Positions 35,568-44,184 are shown, counted from the first letter of the stretch. The stretch is DNA of 64,000 nucleotides from CAYSWV01 sp964434865 (GCA_964434865.1 CAYSWV010000020.1:10943-74942), one strand, 5' to 3'. The notes: generated from the sequence alone by a model not told the origin. Program-made: numbers and translations.

Positions 35568-35789
35568 CTATTGAGAGATCAACTTTTTAATCTGATCGGC
35601 GCGGTATTGGAATAGGTGCTTCAAGGTAAATCTAATGACCATAGCTAGCAGGACAGCTGCACCCACAGGCCAAGTCAAAATCATGACCACGGCAGCCGTT
35701 CGGCTAGGAAGACGAAATAGCAAGGATGTCAGGCTAACAGGGAGACCAACAACAAAACACCCCCACCCATAGATTGTGAGTAAACTCAT
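35568..35789 (-). CDS. Small two-TM membrane protein
   Basis: A 73-residue ORF with two hydrophobic helices (about 6-26 and 33-54, the second AVVMILTWPVGAAVLLAMVI) and a basic amphipathic C-terminus containing KHLFQYRADQIKKL. The composition is that of a real membrane protein and the positive-inside rule is obeyed. I do not recognise it, and the ribosome site is weak. Confidence 0.5.
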   Translation of the reverse strand: MSLLTIYGWGCFVVGLPVSLTSLLFRLPSRTAAVVMILTWPVGAAVLLAMVIRFTLKHLFQYRADQIKKLISQ

Positions 35790-36126
35790 ACCCAGTGGAA
35801 CATAACTTACTATAACTACTATTACTGGTTTGTTAAGACCTATCTAGTGTAAATACAACTACCTAAAAGGTACATTTAACCTGCCCTATACACTGTATAT
35901 TTACTTAAGATAGCGATTCTTTAGCTTCTTAGATTGATGGCCTGAGTGGAAAATCTTCGAGATCTCATTGCGATTAGGCTCGGAGTCCTAATAAACTCAG
36001 TATCATTACGTAGAAACAAATAGATTAAATTTACTAAGAAGCTAGTGCGTAGCTTAAGCTAGTATCAATCAAGACAAAAAACAGGTTAGTTCGTAATCTT
36101 ACAAATTATGTCGAGATTTAGAGGAG

Positions 36127-36255
36127 ATGGTTACCACTGTTCTGTCAACCAATCAGAAAAAGTCAGTTTTGAAGCCATCAGTGAAGCGATTCAGATTAAA
36201 ACTGCTAAGCTATTGGACAACACGAATTGAATCTGCCCCGTCGGTTGGTGTTTAA
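36127..36255 (+). CDS. Possible small basic protein upstream of HerA-like gene
   Basis: A 42-codon ORF (MVTTVLSTNQKKSV..., ending IESAPSVGV) sits 30 bases before the HerA-like start on the same strand. It is rich in Lys/Arg (KPSVKRFRLKLL). A purine-rich AGAGGAG immediately abuts its ATG, closer than an efficient ribosome site should be. It could be a leader peptide, a true small protein or chance. The rest of the 496-base spacer (35790-36285) holds an ATTAGG/CCTAAT stem-loop at 35973-35992 and nothing else I can identify. Confidence 0.3.
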   Translation: MVTTVLSTNQKKSVLKPSVKRFRLKLLSYWTTRIESAPSVGV

Positions 36256-36285
36256 GGCTGTCTAAGTAATTGAAAGGAAGCGGTT

Positions 36286-37971
36286 ATGTCAAAGGCTCTA
36301 GCCACAGTTACTCAAGGTTCTCTGAGTCAAGGGTTGGAGGCTCGGCTCAATCCAGGTGCTTCGATTGAAGATCTGAGAGTGGGCAAGTTTATGGTGGTCC
36401 AAGGTCAGCGCCATCGGTTTTTTGGCATCTTGACAGACGTCATGTTAGGGACAACTAGCTCACAAATTTTGATGGATCCACCTCGGCCTGAAGACCAGCT
36501 ACTCATGGAGGTGCTAGCAGGGACGGGAACGTTTGGGCTGTTAACCATTACCCCTATGTTAATGCTGGCTCCTGTAGAAACAGATTTAGAACCTGAGCAT
36601 CCCCTGTTGAATGGTCAAGGAGGAGATCCTACAGCAGTACAGCTTCTACCTGTTAAAACGGTGCCCGCTCATTTTTCGCAAGTGTTTGAAGCTGAAGAAC
36701 TAGACTTTAGAGCCGTCTTTGGCTGGGAAGATGATCCCCATAAGCGTAACTTTGTCATTGGTCAGCCCATCGATATGGGGGTACCTATTTGTCTAGATCT
36801 AGATCGCTTGGTTGAGCGCAGCAATGGTATTTTTGGCAAATCGGGTACTGGCAAATCATTCTTAACTCGGCTGCTGTTGTCAGGCATTATTCGTAAGCAA
36901 GCTGCTGCTAATCTGATTTTTGATATGCACTCTGAGTACGGTTGGGAGGCAGCAACAGAAGGTAAGCAGCAAACTACGGTCAAAGGGTTACGACAGCTCT
37001 TTACCCATCAAGTTCAAATCTATACGCTTGATCCAGACTCAACAAAACGTCGTGGGGTTAAAGATGCTCAAGAACTCTTCATTAGCTACAATCAAATCGA
37101 AGTTGAAGATCTAGCCCTCCTGAGTCAGGAACTTAATCTATCTGAAGCTAGCCTTGAAAATGCTATCATCCTCCGAAATGAATTTGGCCGGGATTGGATC
37201 ACTCGTTTATTGGGAATGTCTAATACTGATATTCAAGAATTTTGTGAGGAACGACTGGGTAACAAAGCCTCCATTATGGCCTTACAGCGAAAATTGACTC
37301 GGTTAGATGACTTGAAATATATTCGAAATACGCTGCCATACAATTACATTGGTCAAATCTTAGATGCACTGGAGGCCGGAAAACACATTGTCATTGAATT
37401 TGGTTCTCAATCTAATTTGCTCTCTTACATGTTAGCAACTAATGTCATTACTCGCCGGATCCACCAAGCTTACGTTCATAAAGCAGAGCGATATCTGCAA
37501 ACCAAAAATCCCTTAGACAAACCTCGACAACTAGTCATTACGATTGAAGAAGCCCATCGGTTTTTAGATCCACGGACCTCAAAACAAACCATATTTGGTA
37601 CCATTGCCCGTGAAATGCGTAAGTACTTTGTCACCTTACTGGTTGTTGATCAGCGGCCCTCAAGTATTGATAGTGAAGTCATGTCTCAACTAGGAACTCG
37701 GATCACAGCCCTATTGAATGATGATAAAGATATTGATGCCGTTTTTACGGGCGTGGCTGGGAGCCAAAATCTGAAAACCGTGCTGGCAAAGTTAGATACT
37801 AAGCAGCAAGCTCTATTGCTAGGCCATGCCGTGCCCATGCCAGTTGTGGTGCAAACTCGAGCCTATGATGCAGTCTTCTACGCTGAAATTAGTGATATGA
37901 ATTGGAGTCAGGTTCCCGATGCTGATCTATTTGTGGCCGCGGAGCAGGCTCGGGCCGACTTGGGTTGGTAG
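36286..37971 (+). CDS. HerA-like ATPase (HAS-barrel plus FtsK/HerA motor)
   Basis: The 561-residue protein has an N-terminal HAS-barrel (about 15-110: LRVGKFMVVQGQRHRFFGILTD) and a HerA/DUF87 motor with Walker A GKSGTGKS (184-191), a Walker B region LVITIEEAHRFLDP, and a sensor/arginine region RPSSIDSEVMSQLGTRI. HerA translocates DNA and, with NurA, resects ends; no nuclease gene adjoins here. The ribosome site AAGGAAG lies before the ATG. Its last 83 bases overlap the convergent DUF2721 gene. Confidence 0.88.
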   Translation: MSKALATVTQGSLSQGLEARLNPGASIEDLRVGKFMVVQGQRHRFFGILTDVMLGTTSSQILMDPPRPEDQLLMEVLAGTGTFGLLTITPMLMLAPVETDLEPEHPLLNGQGGDPTAVQLLPVKTVPAHFSQVFEAEELDFRAVFGWEDDPHKRNFVIGQPIDMGVPICLDLDRLVERSNGIFGKSGTGKSFLTRLLLSGIIRKQAAANLIFDMHSEYGWEAATEGKQQTTVKGLRQLFTHQVQIYTLDPDSTKRRGVKDAQELFISYNQIEVEDLALLSQELNLSEASLENAIILRNEFGRDWITRLLGMSNTDIQEFCEERLGNKASIMALQRKLTRLDDLKYIRNTLPYNYIGQILDALEAGKHIVIEFGSQSNLLSYMLATNVITRRIHQAYVHKAERYLQTKNPLDKPRQLVITIEEAHRFLDPRTSKQTIFGTIAREMRKYFVTLLVVDQRPSSIDSEVMSQLGTRITALLNDDKDIDAVFTGVAGSQNLKTVLAKLDTKQQALLLGHAVPMPVVVQTRAYDAVFYAEISDMNWSQVPDADLFVAAEQARADLGW

Positions 37972-38452
37972 GGTGCGCCAACTGACAGGTTTTATGGACA
38001 ATAAATTGCTCCAACTGATGAGATCCACGAAAGCAACGAGTCAGCACCAGCATACCGATGAATAAAGTGACGACACCGATCAAAAAACTTAGCAAAGCTG
38101 CACGTTCCACCCATACCGTGCGAAAGACTACCGAGCATCCCAGAATAGACATGCTGGTAAGACAGGCAATGATAGAGAGGTAAATTAACAACATGGTGTT
38201 GTGCAAAGAGTGATGATGACTCAACAACAAGGGAAGTTGACGATCAATGATCTCAAGCTTAGATTCGAGAAATGTGAGATCTGTAGAGGCTTTTGCCAGT
38301 TGTCGTAGTAGCTCCACTCGTTCTAAAGCTAAAGCCCGCAGCTGATTAGCAAAGTTCGTGTATTGTGCTCCGATACTGTTTAATAACAGAGCGCAAGCTG
38401 TAATCATCACAACTGGAGCCAGAATAGATTGAATTACATCAGTAGTAGCCAA
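37889..38452 (-). CDS. DUF2721 membrane protein
   Basis: The 187-residue protein shows the DUF2721 pattern: LAPVVMITACALLLNSIGAQY with TM1, LRALALERVELLRQL as the conserved arginine-rich amphipathic helix, then two further TM helices (about 85-105 and 117-140). The last 28 codons (PTNPSRPEPAPRP and beyond) are antisense to the end of the HerA-like gene and are proline-rich and polar, suggesting that the tail arose by loss of an earlier stop. The function of the family is unknown. Confidence 0.82.
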   Translation of the reverse strand: MATTDVIQSILAPVVMITACALLLNSIGAQYTNFANQLRALALERVELLRQLAKASTDLTFLESKLEIIDRQLPLLLSHHHSLHNTMLLIYLSIIACLTSMSILGCSVVFRTVWVERAALLSFLIGVVTLFIGMLVLTRCFRGSHQLEQFIVHKTCQLAHPTNPSRPEPAPRPQIDQHREPDSNSYH

Positions 38453-38929
38453 GTACAGCCCTCCTCAGCCCCAGCTCGTCGGATAGATCTATCCATTGAG
38501 AACTTAATCTAATCCTAAAACTTGCGTAGTCATTCGTAACAAATTAGGAGCCAGTTGCTACTTCTTTCTATCCTTGATGACAATCACCGATCGGTAGTGA
38601 TCTGAATCACCACTCAAAATGGATTCAGCGAAGATACTGAACTCATAGAAAAAAGTAAGTAAGTAAATAAGTTCTGACTGGTGTAGTGCTCAAAGTTCTA
38701 AGTGAAGTCTATATTCGCTGGATCAATGTACTCATCTAGTTCAGATCATGAAGGAGAAGTAAAGATAGGAAGAGGTAAGGTAAGAAAAAGTAAAGCGGAG
38801 AAAAGTAGAGCGGAATAAGTACTGTAAGGAACAGTTCCTAGATAGTAGTAACCAAGTATTAATACATAGTTAACCATCAATGATAGTTTGGGTAGAAATA
38901 GCGGAAATATAGGATATAAATCTAATAAA

Positions 38930-38991
38930 TTAATTGGCTTAGATTAAATTAATTGGCTTAGATTAAATTAATTGGCTTAGATTAAATTAAT
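38930..38991. repeat. 19-bp tandem repeat, three copies
   Basis: TTAATTGGCTTAGATTAAA occurs three times in perfect tandem (38930-38948, 38949-38967, 38968-38986) plus five further bases. Each unit contains TTAATT-type palindromic ends. It is non-coding. Confidence 0.92.
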
Positions 38992-39340
38992 ATGGACTAA
39001 ATATGGACTCGATTTAGCAGTCACCAAGAGTAAGAAAGTAGTGAGTAAAAAAGTAATTAGAGTAAAAAGGCTTTATTTCTTACTTAAGGCATAGTCTAAG
39101 CAAAATAGTTTGATAGTACTAAATGGGGTAGCTGGAAAGAATGTACTTAAGTCATAGATACAAACTAGTGAAGGGAAAGCAAAAGTAAAGTAAGCATAGA
39201 TGCAAAGTAAAATATAGATTGAGATCTATGGGCAATGGTTCAAACTCAAGCAAGTGAGTTAATGTTGCTGTTGCAGATAGCCTGACATCTTGTAGACCTG
39301 ACATCTTGTAGAAGGGTAAATGTCATGCCAATAACCTAAA

Positions 39341-39370
39341 TGCCCCGCATCGTCGGGGTTATTACTTTTG
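39341..39370 (+). terminator. Candidate rho-independent terminator
   Basis: CCCCG pairs with CGGGG around a six-base CATCGT loop, followed on the plus strand by TTATTACTTTT. It could end a plus-strand transcript from the gene-free region, and it also sits just past the 3' end of the convergent cupin gene (ends 39381). Confidence 0.55.
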
Positions 39371-39380
39371 ATTGGGTAGC

Positions 39381-39821
39381 TTAAATCATTTCAAAATCGC
39401 TGAAGTCAAAGCCAGGAATAACAACACAGCTGACCAAACTATAGCCCCAAGATCCTGTTCGTGGTTTTGCCTCTTGCCAATCCCCCCCTGGAACCCAAGC
39501 TTGATAGCAGTGATCTTGACCTAACACATAGGTTCTTAGATGAGTGTCATGGGTTGGTGTGGTGTTGATATTGAGTTCAAGGGGATCGCCTACATGAAAA
39601 ATCCACAACTCATCTGTCTTAACTCGATGCCATCGAGACTGAGATCCAGTAGGTAAAAGAAAATAGATCAGGCTGCCTGCTTCTCTCTCCCCTTGAATAG
39701 TTGCGGGTAATGAGTCAGCTGCCAGCTTGATCGATGAACGCCAAGTTTCTCGAAAGTAGCCACCTTCGGGATGGGGTGCTAACTCAAGAGCTTCGATCAT
39801 TTGTTTAACGGCAAGGTCCAT
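39381..39821 (-). CDS. Cupin superfamily (DUF985) protein
   Basis: A 146-residue cupin of the DUF985 group. Diagnostic segments are LELAPHPEGGYFRETWRSS at the N-terminus, the sugar-binding-like core SLIYFLLPTGSQSRWHRVKTDELWIFHVGDPL, and GYSLVSCVVIPGFDFSDFEM at the C-terminus. The fold resembles RmlC-type epimerases but activity is unproven. It is located two bases after tatC on the same strand, so co-transcription is likely. Confidence 0.9.
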   Translation of the reverse strand: MDLAVKQMIEALELAPHPEGGYFRETWRSSIKLAADSLPATIQGEREAGSLIYFLLPTGSQSRWHRVKTDELWIFHVGDPLELNINTTPTHDTHLRTYVLGQDHCYQAWVPGGDWQEAKPRTGSWGYSLVSCVVIPGFDFSDFEMI

Positions 39822-39823
39822 CG

Positions 39824-40591
39824 TTATTGCCCCATTAACCTAACCAGTCCAATGCCTAACAAGTAGAGTACCGTTACGGCTCCTGCCAATAGGCTTTGTG
39901 TGAGCGGATCAGTTGATGGCGTGAGGATAGCTCCAGCAATGACGGCACCCAGCACAACATAACGCCAAGCCTTAAACATTTGTGCAGAAGACACAAGACC
40001 TAAGGCACCCAGCAGAGCTTGAAGAATGGGAACTTGAAAAGCAATCCCTGTACTAAACATCAACAGCAAAATAAATTCAAAGTACTTATCAATCGACCAC
40101 GCTTGATCGACCACACCCTCACCGAATTGAATAAAGAACCGTAGTGCTGCTGGGATAAGTAAGTAGTAGGAAAAGACTAACCCACCTACAAATAAGAGAC
40201 TGGATCCCATAACAACTGGTGCTAAGATTCGTTGTTCCTGAACACTTAGACCAGGCAGAACAAAGCGGGCAATCTGGTAAATGATAAAGGGAGTTGATAA
40301 CAGTAAGCCTGAGTAAGCAGCAACTTTCATTGAAACAAAGAAGTACTCCCCAGGTGATAATTGGAGAAAGGTGACATCGCCAGCCGGAACTTCTAGGATC
40401 TGGACCAAAGGATTAACAACAATAAAGCAAGCCACGATGCCGCCAACTACTGCTAGTAAAGAGACAAAGAGCCGGCCTCTCAGTTCTTCTAGGTGCTCCG
40501 TCAAAGTCATTTCGACTTCATTGGGAAACTCAGGATCCATCTGAGCTGGTTTAGACTTGACTGAAGTTGAGTCGTCAGAAGCAACCGCCAT
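39824..40591 (-). CDS. tatC: Sec-independent translocase subunit TatC
   Basis: The 255-residue protein has six TM helices and the N-terminal signature MTLTEHLEELRGRLFVS, whose Glu and Arg residues contact the twin-arginine signal. LSPGEYFFVSMKVA in the first periplasmic-loop region and FQVPILQALLGALGLVSS later are also TatC features. A 28-residue hydrophilic N-terminal extension precedes the signature. It exports folded cofactor proteins across plasma and thylakoid membranes. tatA is not in the window. Confidence 0.94.
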   Translation of the reverse strand: MAVASDDSTSVKSKPAQMDPEFPNEVEMTLTEHLEELRGRLFVSLLAVVGGIVACFIVVNPLVQILEVPAGDVTFLQLSPGEYFFVSMKVAAYSGLLLSTPFIIYQIARFVLPGLSVQEQRILAPVVMGSSLLFVGGLVFSYYLLIPAALRFFIQFGEGVVDQAWSIDKYFEFILLLMFSTGIAFQVPILQALLGALGLVSSAQMFKAWRYVVLGAVIAGAILTPSTDPLTQSLLAGAVTVLYLLGIGLVRLMGQ

Positions 40592-40681
40592 ATTGTCTGA
40601 TTCTATAAAACTCGTTTATCTTAACCTGTCTCAAGCCTGATCCCAAGCAACTGCTGGCTGGAAATTGAGATCTTCACTTGA

Positions 40682-41203
40682 TCACGTTAGCTTCAAGATG
40701 TGAGTGAGATAATCTTGTTCGCTTAACACTTGACTGGGTTGCTGATCAAGAAATAGTCGGCCATGCAGATGATCATACTCATGCTGAAAGATACGAGCAA
40801 CAAAGCCAGTCCACTCTGCTACAACCTGCTGCCCCTTGGTCGTTGTATATTCAACCACTATAGACTGACTCCGTTTCACTAATCCTCTTTGATCCGGAAT
40901 ACTTAAGCAGCCTTCCCAGCCCCACTCATCGTCATCTGATTGTTGTAAAACCTGAGGGTTAATAACAGCAAAAGGATCAATGTCAGGAGCATGAGGATAT
41001 CGGAGATTGGGCCTTGAAGCTATAATCATAGCCTGAATGCTTACACCCACTTGAGGGGCAGATAACCCCACCCCATGAACCTCTTTAACCGTCACCATCA
41101 TAGTGGTAATCAACTTCTGAATGGCTGGGTCATGAACATCCAGCACGCTCGTAGCCGGTTGAGCCAGGATAGGATCTCCAATTTGACAAATCGATAAGCT
41201 CAT
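40682..41203 (-). CDS. def: Peptide deformylase
   Basis: The 173-residue metalloenzyme removes the N-formyl group from nascent proteins. All three motifs are present: GVGLSAPQVG (motif 1, with Ser for the common Ala), EGCLSIP (motif 2, with the metal-ligand Cys) and the HEYDH zinc/iron site (motif 3, FQHEYDHLHGRLF). Length is normal. It stands 21 bases downstream of a MAPEG-like gene and 90 bases upstream of tatC on the same strand. Confidence 0.95.
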   Translation of the reverse strand: MSLSICQIGDPILAQPATSVLDVHDPAIQKLITTMMVTVKEVHGVGLSAPQVGVSIQAMIIASRPNLRYPHAPDIDPFAVINPQVLQQSDDDEWGWEGCLSIPDQRGLVKRSQSIVVEYTTTKGQQVVAEWTGFVARIFQHEYDHLHGRLFLDQQPSQVLSEQDYLTHILKLT

Positions 41204-41224
41204 AATTCAAAGCCGACTCGGCTG

Positions 41225-41665
41225 TCAGGCCAATGTAAGTAATGGAGATAAGCTAATAGCCAATAGCCCTAGAGTGCAGGTTGCCCCCAACACATAGGAA
41301 AAAGAGCGAGCATAAGGAAAATCTATGATGTAAAACAAGGCGTACAACAGGCGTGCGATCAAGAAGACAATACCTAAAATTGAAATCCATTGGTCGCCTG
41401 ATAATCCCTGATATAGCAGACCTTCATGAGGACCTGTAACGTAAGCGATCAGGGCAGCAGCAGCAAACGGACCAAAGGTTTCAAATCCATTTTGATGAGC
41501 CCAGGTAGCTCGTTGAGCATAAGGAGGTAACTGATCAAACATAGCTCGAGGTTTGTGGTAGTCATACCCAAGCTGCATTCTGGCCCAACCTACAGCTCCA
41601 AAGGGGATATAAACTGTGAGGATAGCAGCTGCAATGCAAAGGAGTGGAATTACTGTCAAATTCAT
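41225..41665 (-). CDS. MAPEG family membrane protein
   Basis: A 146-residue protein with four TM helices and the MAPEG pattern: the first helix, then RAMFDQLPPYAQRATWAHQNGFETFGPFAAAALIA, whose A-x-x-N-x-x-E-x-x-P element is diagnostic, and LLYALFYIIDFPYARSFSYVLG near the end. Bacterial members are glutathione-linked membrane enzymes or have unknown roles. It lies immediately upstream of def on the same strand. Confidence 0.88.
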   Translation of the reverse strand: MNLTVIPLLCIAAAILTVYIPFGAVGWARMQLGYDYHKPRAMFDQLPPYAQRATWAHQNGFETFGPFAAAALIAYVTGPHEGLLYQGLSGDQWISILGIVFLIARLLYALFYIIDFPYARSFSYVLGATCTLGLLAISLSPLLTLA

Positions 41666-41704
41666 CTTAAATAAAGTATCGGCATCTACAATTTATTATA
41701 CTGA

Positions 41705-41731
41705 TCAATCCAGTCAATCCAGTCAATCCAG
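41705..41731. repeat. 9-bp tandem repeat upstream of MAPEG gene
   Basis: ATCCAGTCA is repeated three times head to tail, followed by two further CCAGTCAAGAAT elements up to about 41754. It lies in the 168-base spacer between the MAPEG and HAS-barrel genes. Confidence 0.6.
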
Positions 41732-41833
41732 TCAAGAATAGCCAGTCAAGAATGGATGGGTGTATTGGCTCCTGACATATTAAAATCTGGGATTATAAAG
41801 TCTGTGATTATTGAAATGCTGACTCACTACTGT

Positions 41834-42487
41834 TCAAACGGCTAATTTTCTAATGATGGCGCTGAGTCGATCGTAGTCGTCTTTTAGCAGGATACTTAAA
41901 TATCGCCCTACCTTTACTAACCAAGCTCGATCAAAGTTAAGGATTTTGTAGCACCCTCTAATCACAGCAGCAAGCAACTCATCGGTGGGGATGCTGTTGA
42001 CCTGGAGTAGGGTACGGAGAAACTCTGTTTGCTGACAAAACTGTCTCATGTCGTCTACAGAACACCAGTAAACACCCTGATGAATTTGAGGGGGTCGAGG
42101 AGGTAGATAGTAGTAAAACCGACGGGGGGCTTCAGGGTCCTGGGCATCAGGTTCAAAACCAACAATAGCCACTTGAAAATCTGTTTTTAACATAGCGAAA
42201 ATTTGGGGTTGCTGTTCTCTCAGCTCAGCTGCAGTTAACCCAAGAGCTCTGGCTCTATGAACCGTATCGATCGGAGCAATGGCAGCATGATAGACCACCC
42301 CGTAGATCCGGTTACCTGTTTCTTCGTCATGGGATTTGACCCAACTCCCCAGGGCTGGCATGGAAGGAAACGTGAGATCGTCAGGCTCAAAGCATTGGGC
42401 TATGTAACCTGTGGTAGAAGCCTCAATCACTTCACCAATATGCTCATCGGGCCGCTGTTTAATTGGGGAGGAAAGCGGTAGTCTCAT
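41834..42487 (-). CDS. HAS-barrel domain protein
   Basis: The first half of this 217-residue protein (about 15-115: HIGEVIEASTTGYIAQCF, LGSWVKSHDEETGNRIYGVVYHA, FQVAIVGF) has the HAS-barrel pattern found at the N-terminus of HerA-type ATPases, but here it is not followed by a motor domain. The C-terminal half (about 135-217) is helical, with WCSVDDMRQFCQQTEFL and a basic end. It may be an adaptor for the HerA-like ATPase encoded at 36286-37971; that link is inference. Confidence 0.7.
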   Translation of the reverse strand: MRLPLSSPIKQRPDEHIGEVIEASTTGYIAQCFEPDDLTFPSMPALGSWVKSHDEETGNRIYGVVYHAAIAPIDTVHRARALGLTAAELREQQPQIFAMLKTDFQVAIVGFEPDAQDPEAPRRFYYYLPPRPPQIHQGVYWCSVDDMRQFCQQTEFLRTLLQVNSIPTDELLAAVIRGCYKILNFDRAWLVKVGRYLSILLKDDYDRLSAIIRKLAV

Positions 42488-42610
42488 GTCAAAATGTTAC
42501 AACGATAGAACTGAAATGCTTGATCTAGTGTGAGATCATTGCCACGTACTTCTAAATGTAACGGTTGAGTGTCCGTAAGATGGTGATCCTAGGCAGCTAC
42601 GCTTAATTAA

Positions 42611-42754
42611 ATGTTATATCTCTGCCCTGATCATCCCCTTGAGGCTGTGATAGCCTGTCTATGCGTTAGTTTGCTAGGGTTTGAATTAGAAGCTGGTGCT
42701 AACTGGTCAGGCCCTCTGAGCTATCAAGGCTCTCTAGCTGCTACCCCTGAATAG
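42611..42754 (+). CDS. Doubtful 47-codon ORF
   Basis: An open frame MLYLCPDHPLEAVIACLCVS... ending SLAATPE starts from ATG 42611. It has no ribosome site and I do not recognise it; the composition is protein-like (a hydrophobic segment then a polar tail). It could be a small gene, a decayed fragment or chance. Otherwise the 314-base spacer 42488-42801 shows nothing. Confidence 0.2.
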   Translation: MLYLCPDHPLEAVIACLCVSLLGFELEAGANWSGPLSYQGSLAATPE

Positions 42755-42801
42755 GTCAAGCCTATCAAAAAGCATAGTCAAAACTTATTTACTATACTCC
42801 T

Positions 42802-43020
42802 ATGTCTACAATGCCATCCTTTTCATCATTTTCGGCTGCCTCTCACCCGGTTGAGCAACCCATCCATGACTATGTTGCCCAACTGCAGCTACACATGGCT
42901 CTCCAGGCTCGACATCTGATTCCAGGCTTTGATCACCAAGGTACTCGTGATAGCCGTTTACAACTTCTCCATCAAGCTCAAGCTGATTTAGAAAAGTCAG
43001 CATCTCGTCAGTGGCTATAG
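42802..43020 (+). CDS. Small hypothetical protein
   Basis: A 72-residue ORF. After a Ser/Ala-rich start, residues 17-72 form a charged amphipathic helical pattern (PIHDYVAQLQLHMALQARHLI, then LQLLHQAQADLEKSA). No ribosome site stands out, and a minus-strand ORF covers the same bases, but the plus frame has the more natural composition. It is 213 bases upstream of the DUF1517 gene. Function unknown. Confidence 0.4.
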   Translation: MSTMPSFSSFSAASHPVEQPIHDYVAQLQLHMALQARHLIPGFDHQGTRDSRLQLLHQAQADLEKSASRQWL

Positions 43021-43126
43021 GTATCAAATCTAAGTGTCAGATCAACCGATGGTTGTAAACTAAGCACAGCTTGTTTCTTGAAGAGCGGGCTGTCAATCTA
43101 GCTTAGCCTTATTTTAATAAGCTCAC

Positions 43127-43167
43127 AGGTTGTGTTATCCAGGTTGTGTTATCCGATCGTGTTACCC
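43127..43167. repeat. 14-bp tandem repeat upstream of DUF1517 gene
   Basis: AGGTTGTGTTATCC occurs twice in direct succession (43127-43140, 43141-43154), followed by the related GATCGTGTTACCC (43155-43167). The array ends about 67 bases before the gene start, a position suited to a regulator. Confidence 0.6.
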
Positions 43168-43233
43168 CACTAAAGATCCTTCTAGAATGAGAATACTAGA
43201 ATGTGATCACAGACTTGATAAGAGGTAACACCT

Positions 43234-44184
43234 GTGAGATTGTCAAACCAGTTGTTAAAACTAGTTGCTCCTTTTAAAGTTGGGCGCTGGTTTAGAGTCT
43301 TGCTAGCTCTATTCCTAACGGCCATGTTATGTTTTGCTCCAATGAATGAGGCTTGGGCCCGCAGTGGGGGTCGAATTGGAGGTGGCTCATTCCGGGCTCC
43401 ACGCCCCTCAAGATCACTTCCCCGTCGCTCAACACCAGGCCCAATCTTTCCAGGCGGTGGCTGGGGATTTCCCTTTTTCTTTCCTTTCTTCTGGGGTGGC
43501 GGTGGTGGTGGCTTAATCACACTACTTTTGGTTTTGGGGGCTGGCAGCTTTATTGTTCGAAACTTACAAGCTAATTCCTCCCAATCTGAGGACGGGTATG
43601 ATGAGCGAGGCTTTTATAAATCAGCCAACCAAAAAGTTCAACTCACTGAAATCAAACTGGGCCTTCTAGCTAGCGCTCGCACTGTTCAAAATGAAATTAA
43701 CAAACTTGCCTTAGAATCAGATACCCAAACCCCAGAAGGGTTACGTCAACTCCTCCAATCAGTCACGCTCAGCCTAGTTCGACATGATGATTACTGGATC
43801 TATGGTCAAACTAGCCACAATAAAGTCTCTTTGTCAGAAGCTGAGCAGGCGTTTTATCAACGTTCTTTACAAGAGCGGAGTCGTTTTTCGGCTGAAACTC
43901 TAACCCATATTGATGAGCAGCCCATCCATCAAGATCAAGCCCCTCAGTCCTCAGAAAAGGGAGATTATATTGTTGTCACGCTACTGGTTGCGTTCTATAG
44001 CAATTCGAGTACACTACCTGTAGCTGATTCAGTAGCAACCCTACGGCAAGGCATTATGCAGTTGGGTTCGGTTCCTGCTGACCGTATCGTGGCGGTTGAA
44101 GTCCTCTGGACACCTCAGAATGAGGGAGATGCTCTTAATGCTGATGAACTGTTAGTCGAGTATCCACAATTGCGTAAGCTCTAA
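43234..44184 (+). CDS. DUF1517 family membrane protein
   Basis: The 316-residue protein has a signal or TM segment (VLLALFLTAMLCFAPMNEAWA), a Gly/Pro/Ser/Arg-rich stretch with RSGGRIGGGSFRAPRPSRS, a second hydrophobic segment (GLITLLLVLGAGSFIV) after a Phe/Gly-rich run, and a soluble C-terminal domain (about 125-316) with YVVVTLLVAFYS-type strands. This is the layout of DUF1517, which occurs in cyanobacteria and chloroplasts. It is probably thylakoid- or envelope-associated; the role is unknown. Confidence 0.85.
   Translation: MRLSNQLLKLVAPFKVGRWFRVLLALFLTAMLCFAPMNEAWARSGGRIGGGSFRAPRPSRSLPRRSTPGPIFPGGGWGFPFFFPFFWGGGGGGLITLLLVLGAGSFIVRNLQANSSQSEDGYDERGFYKSANQKVQLTEIKLGLLASARTVQNEINKLALESDTQTPEGLRQLLQSVTLSLVRHDDYWIYGQTSHNKVSLSEAEQAFYQRSLQERSRFSAETLTHIDEQPIHQDQAPQSSEKGDYIVVTLLVAFYSNSSTLPVADSVATLRQGIMQLGSVPADRIVAVEVLWTPQNEGDALNADELLVEYPQLRKL

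Larger units (their letters stand above)
38453..39380. other. Long AT- and purine-rich gene-free region
   Basis: No protein-coding frame of credible composition is visible in 928 bases. Notable content: a purine-rich tract with repeated AGTAAAG/AGTAGAG elements (38751-38830), a 19-bp triplicate repeat (38930-38991), a tandem CTGACATCTTGTAGA direct repeat (about 39282-39312) and a GC hairpin at 39344-39361 followed by a T-rich run on the plus strand. It may contain a small RNA ending at that hairpin. It also carries the promoter region of the DUF2721 gene. Confidence 0.6.

Noticed and set aside
35338..35590. Two overlapping plus-strand ORFs of 62-67 codons
   Set aside because: They begin inside the antisense strand of the glycosyltransferase gene and run through ordinary spacer; no ribosome sites.
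38930..38991. Possible CRISPR remnant
   Set aside because: Three 19-bp units in perfect tandem without spacers.
42806..43027. 73-codon minus-strand ORF opposite the 42802-43020 ORF
   Set aside because: Composition (EPGEP, Gly/Val-rich turns) fits a shadow of the plus-strand frame; neither is strongly supported but the plus frame looks more natural.
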